Shown: in pieces, positions 35,376 to 43,761 of the stretch
Layout of the letters: each line of letters begins with the position of its first letter
How positions within the stretch are numbered: position 1 is the stretch's first letter
Origin: Paenibacillus sp. FSL K6-1330
Lineage (GTDB): Bacteria > Bacillota > Bacilli > Paenibacillales > Paenibacillaceae
DNA length: 64,000 nucleotides
NCBI RefSeq assembly: GCF_037976825.1
Contig: NZ_CP150269.1
Span: 5,903,501-5,967,500 of the forward strand
Direction: 5' to 3'
Translations under genes and position numbers: made by a program
Notes under the pieces: generated by a model
What the model saw: only the letters and a program-made list of their open reading frames with translations
Database searches by the model: none
What the model was told of the DNA's origin: nothing

Positions 35376-37244
35376 TTATTCCGACTGAAGCCTGGTCAGC
35401 TCTGCCCGGAGCTCCCTGATCTCGGCAAGCCAGCTCGCCTCGTCCCCGGCTTCAAAATCTTCGGCTGATAAGCCCAGTAATTCCTGAATCCGATATTCGA
35501 GCTCCATTCGCCGATTGTCCTTCTCCGTATTCCCCCTGATCACACCGGTCCGCGAGGCCTGTTCCTCCTCCTCATCCACACTTCCCTCAAACCAAACCGG
35601 AGCTCCCCCAGGCTTCAGCGTGAGCAGCCGGTTCGCGATTTTGCGCACCAGATACCGGTCATGGGATACGAGCGCAATCGCACCCGGAAAGCTCACAAGC
35701 ACTTGTTCAATCACCTCGCGGGTATCCACATCCAGGTAATTCGAGGGTTCATCCAACACGAGCAGATGCGCCCCGCTGAAATACAGCTTGAGAAAAGCCG
35801 TTCTGCACTTCTCCCCCATGCTCAGCTGCCCCATCTTCTTAAACACATCGTCCCGCCTGAAGAGGAACGAGCCCAGCAAGGTACGCGCACGGCTCTCCGT
35901 CATTCCCGGAATGACGAGCAGACTGTCCAGCAGCGTGGTCTCGGGTTCCAGCCCCTCAAGTTCCTGTGAGAAATAACCGATCTTAACGGAAGGATTTCGG
36001 GTAATTCGGCCCTCCTGCGGTTCGATTTCGCCCAGCAGCAGCTTGAGCAGTGTCGTTTTCCCGCTCCCGTTAGGGCCTCTTACGGCCAACCGGTCGCCGC
36101 GGTTCAGATAGAAGGTGAGCTTATTAAAAAGCGGTTGATCTTCGTAACCAAAACAGATGTCCTTCACTTGGATAAGGGTACGGCCGCCGAAAGCTTCCCC
36201 TTCCAGCTCCATGTTCAGCTTAGGACCGCTTCGCGGTTTATCCACCCGCTCTGCTTCCAGCCGTTCCAGCGCTTTTTCCTTGGCATGATATCTTGAGATG
36301 TTCTTCTTGGCCTTGGCCTTGTAAAAGCTGGCGGTGATCTTGACGTCATTTACGTCCCCGGCCGCGTTATGCGCTTTATGGAACCACTCCTCATATCTTC
36401 GGATCGATTCCTCCAGCGCTTTGCGGGCCAGCTCCTGCTTCCGGTAAAGCGTCTCTTGTTCGCGCAGCTCCCGTTCCTTTTCGCGGCGGTAATCCGTATA
36501 TCCTCCCCGGTAACGCCGAAGTTCCTCCGAGGTCAGCTCACATACGGAGGTTGCTACCCGATCGATGAATTCCCTGTCATGGGAAACAAACAACACAGTG
36601 CCTTTATAGGACGACACCAGCCACTGCTCCAGCCAGACCAAGCTCTCGCTGTCCAAATGGTTCGTGGGCTCGTCGAGCAGTAAAAATTTCGGTGCCGATA
36701 CAAGGAGCCCTGACAGCATGACCTTCGTCTTCTGGCCTCCGCTCAGCTCGCGGTAGGATACGGGCCACACCTCTGGCCCGATGCCCAGCATCGTCATCGC
36801 TTTCTCCACCTCGGTCTCCCACTGGAAACCGTTCTGGGACTCGTAACGCTCCAGCAGATTGCCATATTGCTCAAGCAATGGTTCCATTTCGACAGGACTG
36901 CCGCCATTCATCTGCTGCTCGACGCCGGCAAGCTGAAGCTTCAGCTGCCATAATGAAGGATGACTGCGGCTGCGCACCGTATCGATGGCACTCCTATCGA
37001 TTTCGTCCGGCTCATCCTGCTGCCTGAGCCAGCCCCAGCGCTCTCGCGGGAGAATCGCCTCCACAACGCCGGAGGTCGGCTCAAGCTCACCGGCCAGGAT
37101 GGAGAGGAGCGTGGTTTTGCCGGTACCGTTGCGCCCATACAGCGCAATCCGTTCTCCTTCCGCCACCTCCAGCTGAATGTCTTCAAACAGCGGCCTTCCT
37201 TGGAGCTCCATACTTATATCTTTCGCTTTTAGAATCATAGTCAT
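35376..37244 (-). CDS. ABC-F ATPase, probable ribosome-protection type
   Basis: The 622-residue protein has two ABC domains and no membrane segment. Domain 1: Walker A GRNGTGKTT (near 38), signature LSGGQ, Walker B FLLLDEPTNHLD. A long basic coiled linker (about 240-330) follows. Domain 2: GPNGSGKTT, signature LSMGE, LLVLDEPSNYLD. A charged C-terminal helix ends it. The LSMGE signature and the sequence type resemble antibiotic-resistance ABC-F proteins (VmlR, Lsa, Vga classes) more than housekeeping EttA/YkpA types. The attenuator-like leader supports a ribosome-targeting role. The spectrum cannot be predicted. The ATG at 37244 follows GAGAGGATGAG. Confidence 0.88.
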   Translation of the reverse strand: MTMILKAKDISMELQGRPLFEDIQLEVAEGERIALYGRNGTGKTTLLSILAGELEPTSGVVEAILPRERWGWLRQQDEPDEIDRSAIDTVRSRSHPSLWQLKLQLAGVEQQMNGGSPVEMEPLLEQYGNLLERYESQNGFQWETEVEKAMTMLGIGPEVWPVSYRELSGGQKTKVMLSGLLVSAPKFLLLDEPTNHLDSESLVWLEQWLVSSYKGTVLFVSHDREFIDRVATSVCELTSEELRRYRGGYTDYRREKERELREQETLYRKQELARKALEESIRRYEEWFHKAHNAAGDVNDVKITASFYKAKAKKNISRYHAKEKALERLEAERVDKPRSGPKLNMELEGEAFGGRTLIQVKDICFGYEDQPLFNKLTFYLNRGDRLAVRGPNGSGKTTLLKLLLGEIEPQEGRITRNPSVKIGYFSQELEGLEPETTLLDSLLVIPGMTESRARTLLGSFLFRRDDVFKKMGQLSMGEKCRTAFLKLYFSGAHLLVLDEPSNYLDVDTREVIEQVLVSFPGAIALVSHDRYLVRKIANRLLTLKPGGAPVWFEGSVDEEEEQASRTGVIRGNTEKDNRRMELEYRIQELLGLSAEDFEAGDEASWLAEIRELRAELTRLQSE

Positions 37245-37267
37245 ATCGTCTCATCCTCTCTCTTTGA

Positions 37268-37300
37268 AAAAACTAAAAAACCGCAAGCGATGGCCTGCGG
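37268..37300 (-). terminator. Attenuator terminator just before the ABC-F gene
   Basis: Minus-strand CCGCAGG (37300-37294) pairs with CTTGCGG (37287-37281), followed by TTTTTTAGTTTTTTC. It lies 24 bp before the ABC-F start and about 350 nt after the promoter, so it must be bypassed for expression. Confidence 0.8.
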
Positions 37301-37364
37301 CGGATGTTATAAAGAGAGATATGGGTCTGGTCTGAATGAACGGGACGAATTTGCACGACCGACA

Positions 37365-37496
37365 CTAACTTCGGCTGTTCATTCCAGTCCAGCCTTGACT
37401 GCTATTGAAATGAAGCTCAATAACCTCGCCGTTAGCGGAAGCTGCAAATCCGTTCCATGGATGTGATTGTATTTCATTAGAGTACCATTTCAACAT
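37365..37496 (-). CDS. Candidate 43-codon ORF in the ABC-F leader
   Basis: An ATG at 37496 opens a 43-codon frame (MLKWYSNEIQ...GWTGMNSRS) ending 65 bp before the attenuator stem. It contains three tryptophans, and its reading frame covers most of the leader between the 5' structure and the terminator. The nearest purine-rich site, GGGGTG, is 12 bases upstream, so initiation would be weak. It may be a leader peptide whose translation alters RNA folding, or a fortuitous frame. Confidence 0.4.
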   Translation of the reverse strand: MLKWYSNEIQSHPWNGFAASANGEVIELHFNSSQGWTGMNSRS

Positions 37497-37502
37497 AACA
37501 AA

Positions 37503-37630
37503 AAGAGGCACCCCAGTCACATTGTTCAGACACACCAAATCTCTCCTCTACCGCCGTAGAGAAACGCCTGCAAACCACATGCAGTTGTTTAGAGAAAAGG
37601 GTGTCTTACTTCATTGGACTAGGTTACCTC
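37503..37630 (-). promoter_or_regulatory. Structured 5' leader with a two-codon ORF and competing stems (ABC-F gene)
   Basis: After GAGGT (37630-37626) the leader reads ATG-AAG-TAA (37614-37606). The next bases, GACACCC (37605-37599), can pair with GGTGTGTC (37536-37529), enclosing two hairpins (CTGCA/TGCAG and CTCTAC-GGCG-GTAGAG at 37561-37546). Alternatively, AAGACACCC can pair with GGGTGCCTCTT (37513-37503), which is followed by TTTG. The pairings exclude each other, and a ribosome on the short ORF would cover their shared strand. This is the architecture of ribosome-dependent attenuation; the mechanism is inferred. Confidence 0.55.
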
Positions 37631-37655
37631 GCATTCTTGGAATGAAATTATGGTC

Positions 37656-37683
37656 ATTATAACAGATATTCTGCGCTTGTAAA
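37656..37683 (-). promoter_or_regulatory. Promoter of the ABC-F leader
   Basis: Minus-strand TTTACA (37683-37678), a 16-bp spacer and a perfect TATAAT (37661-37656). This predicts a transcript start near 37649 and a leader of about 405 nt. Confidence 0.75.
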
Positions 37684-37769
37684 AGGGGTAAACTCATCTC
37701 GCCCGTGTCGGTCAACACTGCCGTCAACCGTCTGGATGACCAAATCTTTGCAAGGAACTAATGTCCCTC

Positions 37770-38426
37770 CTATATTTCGTCGTCGACCCATACCGTGTTC
37801 GGAGACACGTTATAAGGGCCTAGCTGCTTCGGAGAAAACGAATACGGCGAGTGTTCGTCCTTCAGCCACATATTCCCCTTGATGATGAAGATATACGCGG
37901 CGATAACAAAATAAACCGAGCCCAAAATCCAATCCCACGCACTTGCCAGATTGTAACTAACGATATGATAGATATACCAGCCGCCGATCGGAAAATGAAA
38001 CAGCAGGACGGCGCCCAAGCCGGGATTGTATATCGTTCTTGCTTTGATGTTGGCAAATATGCCGTGCCAAATAAATTGGAAAAAGCCCATGAAGACGGGG
38101 GCAAGACCAAGCCAGATGAGATGCGGGACAAACACGGGAAGAAGATAAAACAGATAAGCGATGCCGAGATTGATGATCATAGCAGACTGCGTATTCAGCG
38201 GATAGCGTTCCGGATGCTCGCTTCGAAAAATGACGCCGTTAAACAGCCCTCCGAAATACCCCGGCCACCGATATTCTTCGAATTGATGCACCAATATCGC
38301 CACAAAGCTGAGCCATAAAATGACTTCGATTTCCGGCATGAGACTCCCATTGACCAACAATCCAATGCATACAAAGAAGGCGACAACGATGCCCAGATCC
38401 TGCCAATAATCTCTTAGAAATTTCAT
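37770..38426 (-). CDS. HXXEE-domain membrane protein
   Basis: The 218-residue protein has about six membrane segments and the HXXEE signature HQFEEY near residue 48. A second His (FIWHGIF) and other conserved polar residues lie within helices, suggesting a metal-dependent membrane enzyme, but no activity is known for the family. Its start overlaps the tetR stop by 4 nt, so regulator and membrane protein are translationally coupled and it is the likely target of that regulator. Confidence 0.8.
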   Translation of the reverse strand: MKFLRDYWQDLGIVVAFFVCIGLLVNGSLMPEIEVILWLSFVAILVHQFEEYRWPGYFGGLFNGVIFRSEHPERYPLNTQSAMIINLGIAYLFYLLPVFVPHLIWLGLAPVFMGFFQFIWHGIFANIKARTIYNPGLGAVLLFHFPIGGWYIYHIVSYNLASAWDWILGSVYFVIAAYIFIIKGNMWLKDEHSPYSFSPKQLGPYNVSPNTVWVDDEI

Positions 38427-39037
38427 TTTCCTCGCTCCTTTGCTTCTCCATGTTCAGGAAAATAGCGCTCAAACAAAAAATCGATTTGCCGGTCGATGGG
38501 AGCAGGCTTGACCCCGGCTCCGGATTCGAGCAGCGGCTTCATTAATGCAGGGAGAAAAATGGCGCCGAAAATTTGCGTAACCATCATCATTAATGAGTCC
38601 GGCCGTTTCTCCCCCGTGATCTCTGTAAACACCTTTTGAAGCTTATGAAATCCAGTTGCTTGCAAAAATTCCCCATACTCATGTTGGGACGCGAACATCG
38701 CCGAGCCGGCCGCTATCGTGTGCAGCACCAGCTCCGGATATTGCTGAATGACCTGAACGTAACGGGTTAAAAATAATTTCAATCGCTCCTTCGGTGGCAC
38801 AGACACGTGATCGAGCACATCGAAGGTATCCCGGAAGCCGATCAGCAATCCCTTGATCGCCTCGTTGATCAGCTTGTCTTTCGAGCCAAAATAGTAATTG
38901 ACAAGCGCGATGTTGGCGTCGGAACGGGAAGCAATCTTGCGAATCGTAACACTGTCGAATCCTTCCCGCTTGATTACATCTAGTGTCGTCTGCAAAATCT
39001 TCTCTTTGGTGTCATTGCTGTGGTCTGGCGATGCCAT
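38423..39037 (-). CDS. TetR-family transcriptional regulator
   Basis: The 204-residue protein has an N-terminal helix-turn-helix (about 10-57: KEKILQTTLDVIKREGFDSV, IRKIASRSDANIALVNYYFGSKDKL), typical of TetR, and a helical ligand domain. It probably represses itself and the coupled HXXEE gene through the tandem palindromes at 39074-39100. The ATG follows GGGAGGGG. The inducer is unknown. Confidence 0.92.
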   Translation of the reverse strand: MASPDHSNDTKEKILQTTLDVIKREGFDSVTIRKIASRSDANIALVNYYFGSKDKLINEAIKGLLIGFRDTFDVLDHVSVPPKERLKLFLTRYVQVIQQYPELVLHTIAAGSAMFASQHEYGEFLQATGFHKLQKVFTEITGEKRPDSLMMMVTQIFGAIFLPALMKPLLESGAGVKPAPIDRQIDFLFERYFPEHGEAKERGK

Positions 39038-39073
39038 CGAACCCCTCCCTATCTATCCTGATGCAACAATTTA

Positions 39074-39100
39074 TTAAACATTGTTTTAAACATTGTTTAA
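39074..39100. promoter_or_regulatory. Tandem TetR operators
   Basis: TTAAACATTGTTTAA (39086-39100) is a perfect 7-1-7 palindrome. A second copy with one mismatch, TTAAACATTGTTTTA, lies at 39074-39088, shifted by 12 bp so the two overlap. Both sit just downstream of the predicted -10 and 37 bp before the tetR start, an ideal position for autorepression. Confidence 0.75.
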
Positions 39101-39104
39101 TGAG

Positions 39105-39133
39105 AGTATACCACCCTTTTTATGACAAAGCAA
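39105..39133 (-). promoter_or_regulatory. Promoter of tetR-HXXEE
   Basis: Minus-strand TTGCTT (39133-39128), a 17-bp spacer and TATACT (39110-39105), immediately upstream of the operator pair. Confidence 0.6.
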
Positions 39134-39280
39134 TCGTTAGAATTCTCCCGAAATTCCCCGCCAACGCGGTAAAAATCTGTACTTTTGCAGCATATTAAGT
39201 CGCTAGCCCTTCATGGGGGGCATTGGCAACGCTCTACCGGCAGCCCATCAAGCTTCGGTTAGATAAGCGCATCGTTACAG

Positions 39281-39314
39281 CAAAAAAAAGCCCTTGTCCT
39301 TTCAAGGACTTTTT
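39281..39314. terminator. Bidirectional terminator-like hairpin
   Basis: A run of A, then GCCCTTG, a short loop, CAAGGAC and a run of T (39282-39314). One mismatch interrupts the stem. It is a possible second terminator for the tRNA transcript. The rest of 39134-39386 shows nothing I can name. Confidence 0.5.
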
Positions 39315-39386
39315 TGTGTGTATGGTGCTTGTTATATGAATCGAACGGGAAATCGAAAGTTCGTAAATTCGGATTTCCGCAAACAA

Positions 39387-39410
39387 AAAACCCTTGTCAC
39401 CAAGGGTTTT
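39387..39410 (-). terminator. Terminator after tRNA-Gly
   Basis: Perfect stem AAAACCCTTG/CAAGGGTTTT around a four-base loop, followed on the minus strand by TT. It lies 14 bp after the tRNA-Gly 3' end. Confidence 0.85.
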
Positions 39411-39423
39411 CGTTCTAACTATA

Positions 39424-39494
39424 AGCGGGTGATGGGAATCGAACCCACGCTACCAGCTTGGAAGGCTGGAGTTCTACCATTGAACTACACCCGC
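39424..39494 (-). tRNA. tRNA-Gly (anticodon TCC)
   Basis: A 71-nt cloverleaf on the minus strand: acceptor GCGGGTG/CACCCGC, a D arm GTTC/GAAC, anticodon stem CCAGC/GCTGG around CTTCCAA (anticodon TCC, reads GGA/GGG), and a T loop TTCGATT. The 3' CCA is not encoded. It reads downstream of tRNA-Pro, probably in one transcript. Confidence 0.96.
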
Positions 39495-39571
39495 ACATAT
39501 ACCTACAAAAGTGACGCTATGCTTCGGAGCATATTTCGATTACTTTTGCGAGGCCCTAATTCATAAGCGAA

Positions 39572-39645
39572 TCGGGACGACACGATTTGAACATGCGACC
39601 CCCTGGTCCCAAACCAGGTGCTCTACCAAGCTGAGCTACGTCCCG
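39572..39645 (-). tRNA. tRNA-Pro (anticodon TGG)
   Basis: A 74-nt cloverleaf on the minus strand: acceptor CGGGACG/CGTCCCG with discriminator A, anticodon stem CCTGG/CCAGG around TTTGGGA (anticodon TGG, reads CCN), and T loop TTCAAAT. CCA is not encoded. Confidence 0.96.
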
Positions 39646-39748
39646 ATAATGAAGATGGCGTCTTTTGAAGACAAAAATAAATATACCATGTCGAACATAT
39701 AATTTCAACATGTATTTTATGGAAAATGGATCGCCCGTATATTAAAGC

Positions 39749-39780
39749 AAACAGCATCCTTCCCGGGAAGGATGCTGTTT
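39749..39780 (-). terminator. Terminator after the aldolase-like gene
   Basis: A perfect 16-bp inverted repeat, AAACAGCATCCTTCCC and its complement, with no spacer. On the minus strand GCTTTAAT follows; on the plus strand TACC. It separates the aldolase gene from the tRNAs. Confidence 0.65.
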
Positions 39781-39818
39781 TACCTTGACCTGATATGAGG
39801 GCTGTGAAAGCACCTTGC

Positions 39819-40781
39819 CTATTTTTTGTCGAAGGTCACTTCCGGTGTCGTTAATTTATCATAAAAATCCACAATTTTGTCTTTATCCTCCGAAGCACGG
39901 AGTGCCATGGCGGAGCGCGGATGTTCGTCCAAGGTGCCTGTAATCATGTAAGGCATAATATAACCCCACTCTTCTTTTTCGCGAAGAGGGATCATGTAGC
40001 GCTCGATAATATCCAGTACCGGACGCAGCTCATACTTCGTGCCTTTCAGATGGGTAACCAGAAGCTCGGTCGGGCAGTTGCCGGCCGCACGTCCCATCCC
40101 GTACACGGATGCATCCAGAAGCTCAACGCCAAGATCTGCAGCGACCAGCGTGTTGGAGAACGCCATCTGCATGTTGTTATGGGTATGAACGCCCAGACGT
40201 TTGTTCGGCAGATGGGTCTTGAACTTATTTACAAGGTACTCCATATCTTTATGATCAAGGCTTCCGTAAGAATCGACGATGTAGACCACATCCACGACGC
40301 TCTCCTTGATCAGCTCAAAAGCTTCCAGCAGCTCGTTCTCCATCACGTTGGAGAGAGCCATAATGTTCAGCGTAGTCTCGTAACCACGATCGTGGAAGGT
40401 CTGAACCAGCGCAAGCGCCTTATCCACGTCTTTGATGTAACAAGCGACACGGATGAGATCCAACAAGCTTTCCTCGCGTGACAAAATATCGTCTTCATCC
40501 ACACGGCCGATATCTACAAGGGCGGACAGTTTGGTCTTGCCTTTATGAGGAATCACTTCTCTGAGGAAGTCATCATCCAGAAAACGCCAAGGGCCCGCCT
40601 GATCAGCGCCTTTCAGCAGTTTAGGCGAATTTTTATAACCGATTTCCATATAGTCCACGCCAGCCTCATTCAGGCCCGCATATAAATTTTGTACAAATTC
40701 CACACTAAAACCCCAATTATTGACCAGTCCGCCATCGCGAATGGTACAGTCTACAATCTTTGTCTGACTACTCTTAATCAT
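39819..40781 (-). CDS. DRE-TIM metallolyase-like aldolase
   Basis: The 320-residue TIM-barrel protein carries the metal and catalytic motif DCTIRDGG (near residue 11), the metal-binding HTHNNMQ near 200 and GMGRAAGNCPTE, as in HMG-CoA lyase and 4-hydroxy-2-oxovalerate aldolase. Substrate is not inferable: no acetaldehyde dehydrogenase partner lies nearby, and it is too short for isopropylmalate synthase. Similar stand-alone proteins occur in polysaccharide and nucleotide-sugar clusters. The ATG follows GAGAGGAG. Confidence 0.8.
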   Translation of the reverse strand: MIKSSQTKIVDCTIRDGGLVNNWGFSVEFVQNLYAGLNEAGVDYMEIGYKNSPKLLKGADQAGPWRFLDDDFLREVIPHKGKTKLSALVDIGRVDEDDILSREESLLDLIRVACYIKDVDKALALVQTFHDRGYETTLNIMALSNVMENELLEAFELIKESVVDVVYIVDSYGSLDHKDMEYLVNKFKTHLPNKRLGVHTHNNMQMAFSNTLVAADLGVELLDASVYGMGRAAGNCPTELLVTHLKGTKYELRPVLDIIERYMIPLREKEEWGYIMPYMITGTLDEHPRSAMALRASEDKDKIVDFYDKLTTPEVTFDKK

Positions 40782-40844
40782 TCTAAGCTAAACTCCTCTC
40801 GGCAATTTTTCTCTTCATCATACTTGAATGCCGGTTGAAAAGTA

Positions 40845-40875
40845 AAGCAAAAACGTCCGAAAGACGGACGTTTTT
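40845..40875 (-). terminator. Terminator after pepA
   Basis: Perfect 11-bp stem AAAAACGTCCG/CGGACGTTTTT followed by GCTTTAC on the minus strand; the stem itself ends in T residues. It lies 50 bp after the pepA stop. Confidence 0.85.
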
Positions 40876-40924
40876 CTAAGGGATATGGGACTCCCACTGA
40901 CATCTTCATTTCATAGCAAGCGAT

Positions 40925-42442
40925 TCAATCCATGACGACCTGGACCTGCTTAAGAATCCAGTCGGTGATGGTGCGAACGAGCACACCCGTTGCCCCTTTG
41001 GGATCCACGCCCCGCTCCTTGGATAAGTAAGCCGTACCTGCTATGTCAAAATGCACCCAGGGCAGCCCATCAGCAAATGTCCCTACAAAAAGACCACCCG
41101 TTATCGTCCCGCCTTCTCGGCCCGTCTGATTTCGTAAATCCGCCACCTCACTCTTCAATTTATCCCAGAACTCCGGATAGGATGGAAGCGGCCATATTTT
41201 TTCGCCGGCCCTCCGAGATGAGGTAATAAGCTCTTGCAAAAAGGTCTCATCATTAGTTACGGCCCCAGTGGCTATATCCCCAAGAGCCGAAACGACAGCA
41301 CCTGTCAATGTGGCCACATCAATCAAACGCGAAGCCCCGAGCTGCTTGGCATAAGTTACTCCGTCCGCAAGCACAATACGTCCCTCAGCATCCGTATTCA
41401 ATACTTCGATGGTGCGACCGCTCAACGTCGTGACAATATCACCGGGTTTAAAGGCACTACCGCTCATTACATTTTCCGCTGACGGAATCACCATCACTAC
41501 ATTTACCCTGGGACGAATCCGTCCGAGCGCTTCCATAACGCCCAGTACGGTAGCCGCCCCGCCCATGTCGCTGATCATATCCTCCATCCCAGATGCCCTC
41601 TTCAGCGATACACCACCGGTATCAAACGTAACCCCCTTACCAACAAGGCCAATCACATCCTCCCACGTCTCCCGTCCCTGATAACGGAGCGCAATCATGC
41701 GCGGTGGATGTATGCTGCCTTTACCTACGGCCAGAAGGCCGCCCATGCCCTTCTCGACAAGTCCTTCCTCGTCCAGTACCTGTGCTTCAAAACCGTTCCG
41801 TTTTGCAACCTGAAGTGCCTTCTGGGCCAAGTCTTCCGGCAACAGCATATTGCCGGGCAGGTTCGTTAAATCCCGTGCCAGACAGGTCGCTTCTCCAATC
41901 GCTGCCCCTAATGACATCCCCTTCGTCCACCCAGCTTCAAATTCCGCATCCATATCTTCTTCTATATAATAGAGGATTTCTTCTAAATTCGTTTGTTCGG
42001 CAGCATCACGCTTATAATGAGGTTTCCGATAGCTTCCGAGGATAAAACCTTCAGTTAAAGCCTGAGCAGCATCTTGGGGAGTCTGTTCGGCAGTGAAGTT
42101 GACCATCGTATTCGGAATTTGAATGGCAGCACTGCGTACACCCGATTTCACGGCGGCTTTCCCCGCTTGTGCTGAAAGCAGCCGCAGCTGCTCGGATGTC
42201 AAGATTCCTTCGGGGCGGCCCAGCCATATTAACAGGCGCGATTCACCTTCGATGCTCTCCGGCCATACGAATGACCGATTGGGAGTTCCGTCAAATAACC
42301 GACTCTCGGCCAACGGTTTGAGCAGTGGATCCCAGGCCTCGGAAACACCGCCTTCCGCCGTTTGTTTTTTCGTTACGGGAATGATGATAGCATCGGTATG
42401 CACCTGCCCGGATGATAAGCTGCCTTGTAATGTCCACTTCAT
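40925..42442 (-). CDS. pepA: Leucyl aminopeptidase (M17)
   Basis: The 505-residue protein starts at the ATG at 42442, placed by AGGAGGAG. The N-terminal macro-like domain (about 1-170) precedes the catalytic domain with two-metal motifs: VGKGVTFDTGG (metal lysine and aspartate), MISDMGGAATVLG and the M17 signature NTDAEGRIVLADG near residue 350. It removes N-terminal residues, preferably Leu, from peptides in the cytoplasm as a hexamer. It is monocistronic. Confidence 0.95.
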   Translation of the reverse strand: MKWTLQGSLSSGQVHTDAIIIPVTKKQTAEGGVSEAWDPLLKPLAESRLFDGTPNRSFVWPESIEGESRLLIWLGRPEGILTSEQLRLLSAQAGKAAVKSGVRSAAIQIPNTMVNFTAEQTPQDAAQALTEGFILGSYRKPHYKRDAAEQTNLEEILYYIEEDMDAEFEAGWTKGMSLGAAIGEATCLARDLTNLPGNMLLPEDLAQKALQVAKRNGFEAQVLDEEGLVEKGMGGLLAVGKGSIHPPRMIALRYQGRETWEDVIGLVGKGVTFDTGGVSLKRASGMEDMISDMGGAATVLGVMEALGRIRPRVNVVMVIPSAENVMSGSAFKPGDIVTTLSGRTIEVLNTDAEGRIVLADGVTYAKQLGASRLIDVATLTGAVVSALGDIATGAVTNDETFLQELITSSRRAGEKIWPLPSYPEFWDKLKSEVADLRNQTGREGGTITGGLFVGTFADGLPWVHFDIAGTAYLSKERGVDPKGATGVLVRTITDWILKQVQVVMD

Positions 42443-42526
42443 GCGATCTTCTCCTCCTAAAAAAGAAAAAGCCATTCCATCGGAACAGCTGCTCTCGTAT
42501 TTATTTCAGGCATGAATCGTACATTC

Positions 42527-43651
42527 TTATACTTCCGAAACGTCCAATTTAGGAAATGTAATCACAAACTCCGTCCCGCTACCAACCTGACTATCCACGG
42601 CAATCGAGCCACCATGATTTCTAATAATACTGTAACTCACGGATAATCCCAGCCCCGTTCCGCTCTCTTTCGTTGTGAAGAATGGATTGAACAGATGGTT
42701 CAATGTATTCTGATCCATGCCGCCACCGTTATCCGAAATGCAGATGTTGATATGTTTCCCCGTATCGCGGGCGGAAATATCAATTACTCCGGTGATATTC
42801 TCATCATGATGCTCATTAATCGCATCCAGGGCATTTTTAATAATATTCAGAATCACCTGTTTGATCTGCTTCACATCCACGGAAATAAACGCAGGTGGGG
42901 TCTTATCAGTGTGCAGAATAATTTGGCATCCCTTCATTAAGGCTTCACTTTCAGTTAGTAGAACGACTTCCTTCAATAAAGAGGATACGGACACAATCTT
43001 GGTTTCTGGAGCAGAGGGTTTGGAGGAATTTAGAAACTCATATATAATATCATTCGCACGATCAATCTCCGTAAGGATAATTCTGGCATATTCGTCCTTA
43101 CCTAAGCTTACGAGATGTGGACGAAGCAGTTGGATGAAGCCACGGATGGAGGTCAGCGGGTTCCGTATCTCATGGGCAATGGATGCCGAGATCTTTCCCA
43201 GCATGGCCAGCTTATCGTTCTGATAAGCGGTTTGCTCAATTCGTTTGAAGTCAGATACATCCTTCACGCTGATCAGAAAATCGCCTTCCATCTGGTCCCC
43301 ATAAGTCATGGTGATCAACCACGATCTGCCATATTCATCAACCAGTTCATGAAATCTCTTGCGATGGAATACCGTTTCCCGGAAAATGCGAAGTATTTTT
43401 CTCTTCTTGAATCTGGAGAGCTGGGGATGACGCAATAGTTGGGTCAGCGTACAGCCAGTCAGCGATTTACGGGATACACCTAATAATTTTGCCATCTGTA
43501 CATTAACAAATGCCAACACACCGTCACTATCAAAGAGGATGATCCCGCTGTCGAGATTCTCCAGTATGTTCTCATACTTGTTCCTAATAAGCTGGCTGGA
43601 ATGAAAAGAACGAATAGCCTGCAGCTCAGATTCACGGATTTGACTCAACAA
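42527..43651 (-). CDS. PAS-domain sensor histidine kinase, sporulation-kinase-like
   Basis: The 374-residue protein starts at TTG 43651 with AAGGGGGAG upstream. It is soluble with no membrane segment. A PAS domain (about 25-135) senses the signal. HisKA carries SIAHEIRNPLTSIRGFIQLL (phospho-acceptor His 160), and HATPase shows NIIKNALDAI, DNGGGM and GTGLGL. The H-box is of the KinA-KinE type that feeds the Spo0F-Spo0B-Spo0A phosphorelay. No response regulator gene is adjacent, as expected for an orphan phosphorelay kinase. Confidence 0.88.
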   Translation of the reverse strand: MLSQIRESELQAIRSFHSSQLIRNKYENILENLDSGIILFDSDGVLAFVNVQMAKLLGVSRKSLTGCTLTQLLRHPQLSRFKKRKILRIFRETVFHRKRFHELVDEYGRSWLITMTYGDQMEGDFLISVKDVSDFKRIEQTAYQNDKLAMLGKISASIAHEIRNPLTSIRGFIQLLRPHLVSLGKDEYARIILTEIDRANDIIYEFLNSSKPSAPETKIVSVSSLLKEVVLLTESEALMKGCQIILHTDKTPPAFISVDVKQIKQVILNIIKNALDAINEHHDENITGVIDISARDTGKHINICISDNGGGMDQNTLNHLFNPFFTTKESGTGLGLSVSYSIIRNHGGSIAVDSQVGSGTEFVITFPKLDVSEV

Positions 43652-43761
43652 GATGGCTCCCCCTTTTCTTGAAAAGTTGAACTCACCAAACCGACAAAAA
43701 ACCTTGCAATAATCAGCTTGTCCGCCTTTGAATCAGAAGCAGCCCGAATCTGCTTCCTTCC

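Noticed and set aside
37503..37521. GGGGTGCCTCTTTTTG as a simple intrinsic terminator
   Set aside because: No perfect complementary strand lies immediately upstream; only the longer-range pairing with 37599-37608 is possible, so it is reported as part of the leader structure instead.
39294..39566. 90-codon frame containing IEPTLPAWKAGVLPLNYT
   Set aside because: This peptide is the translated complement of the tRNA-Gly gene, a common annotation artefact.
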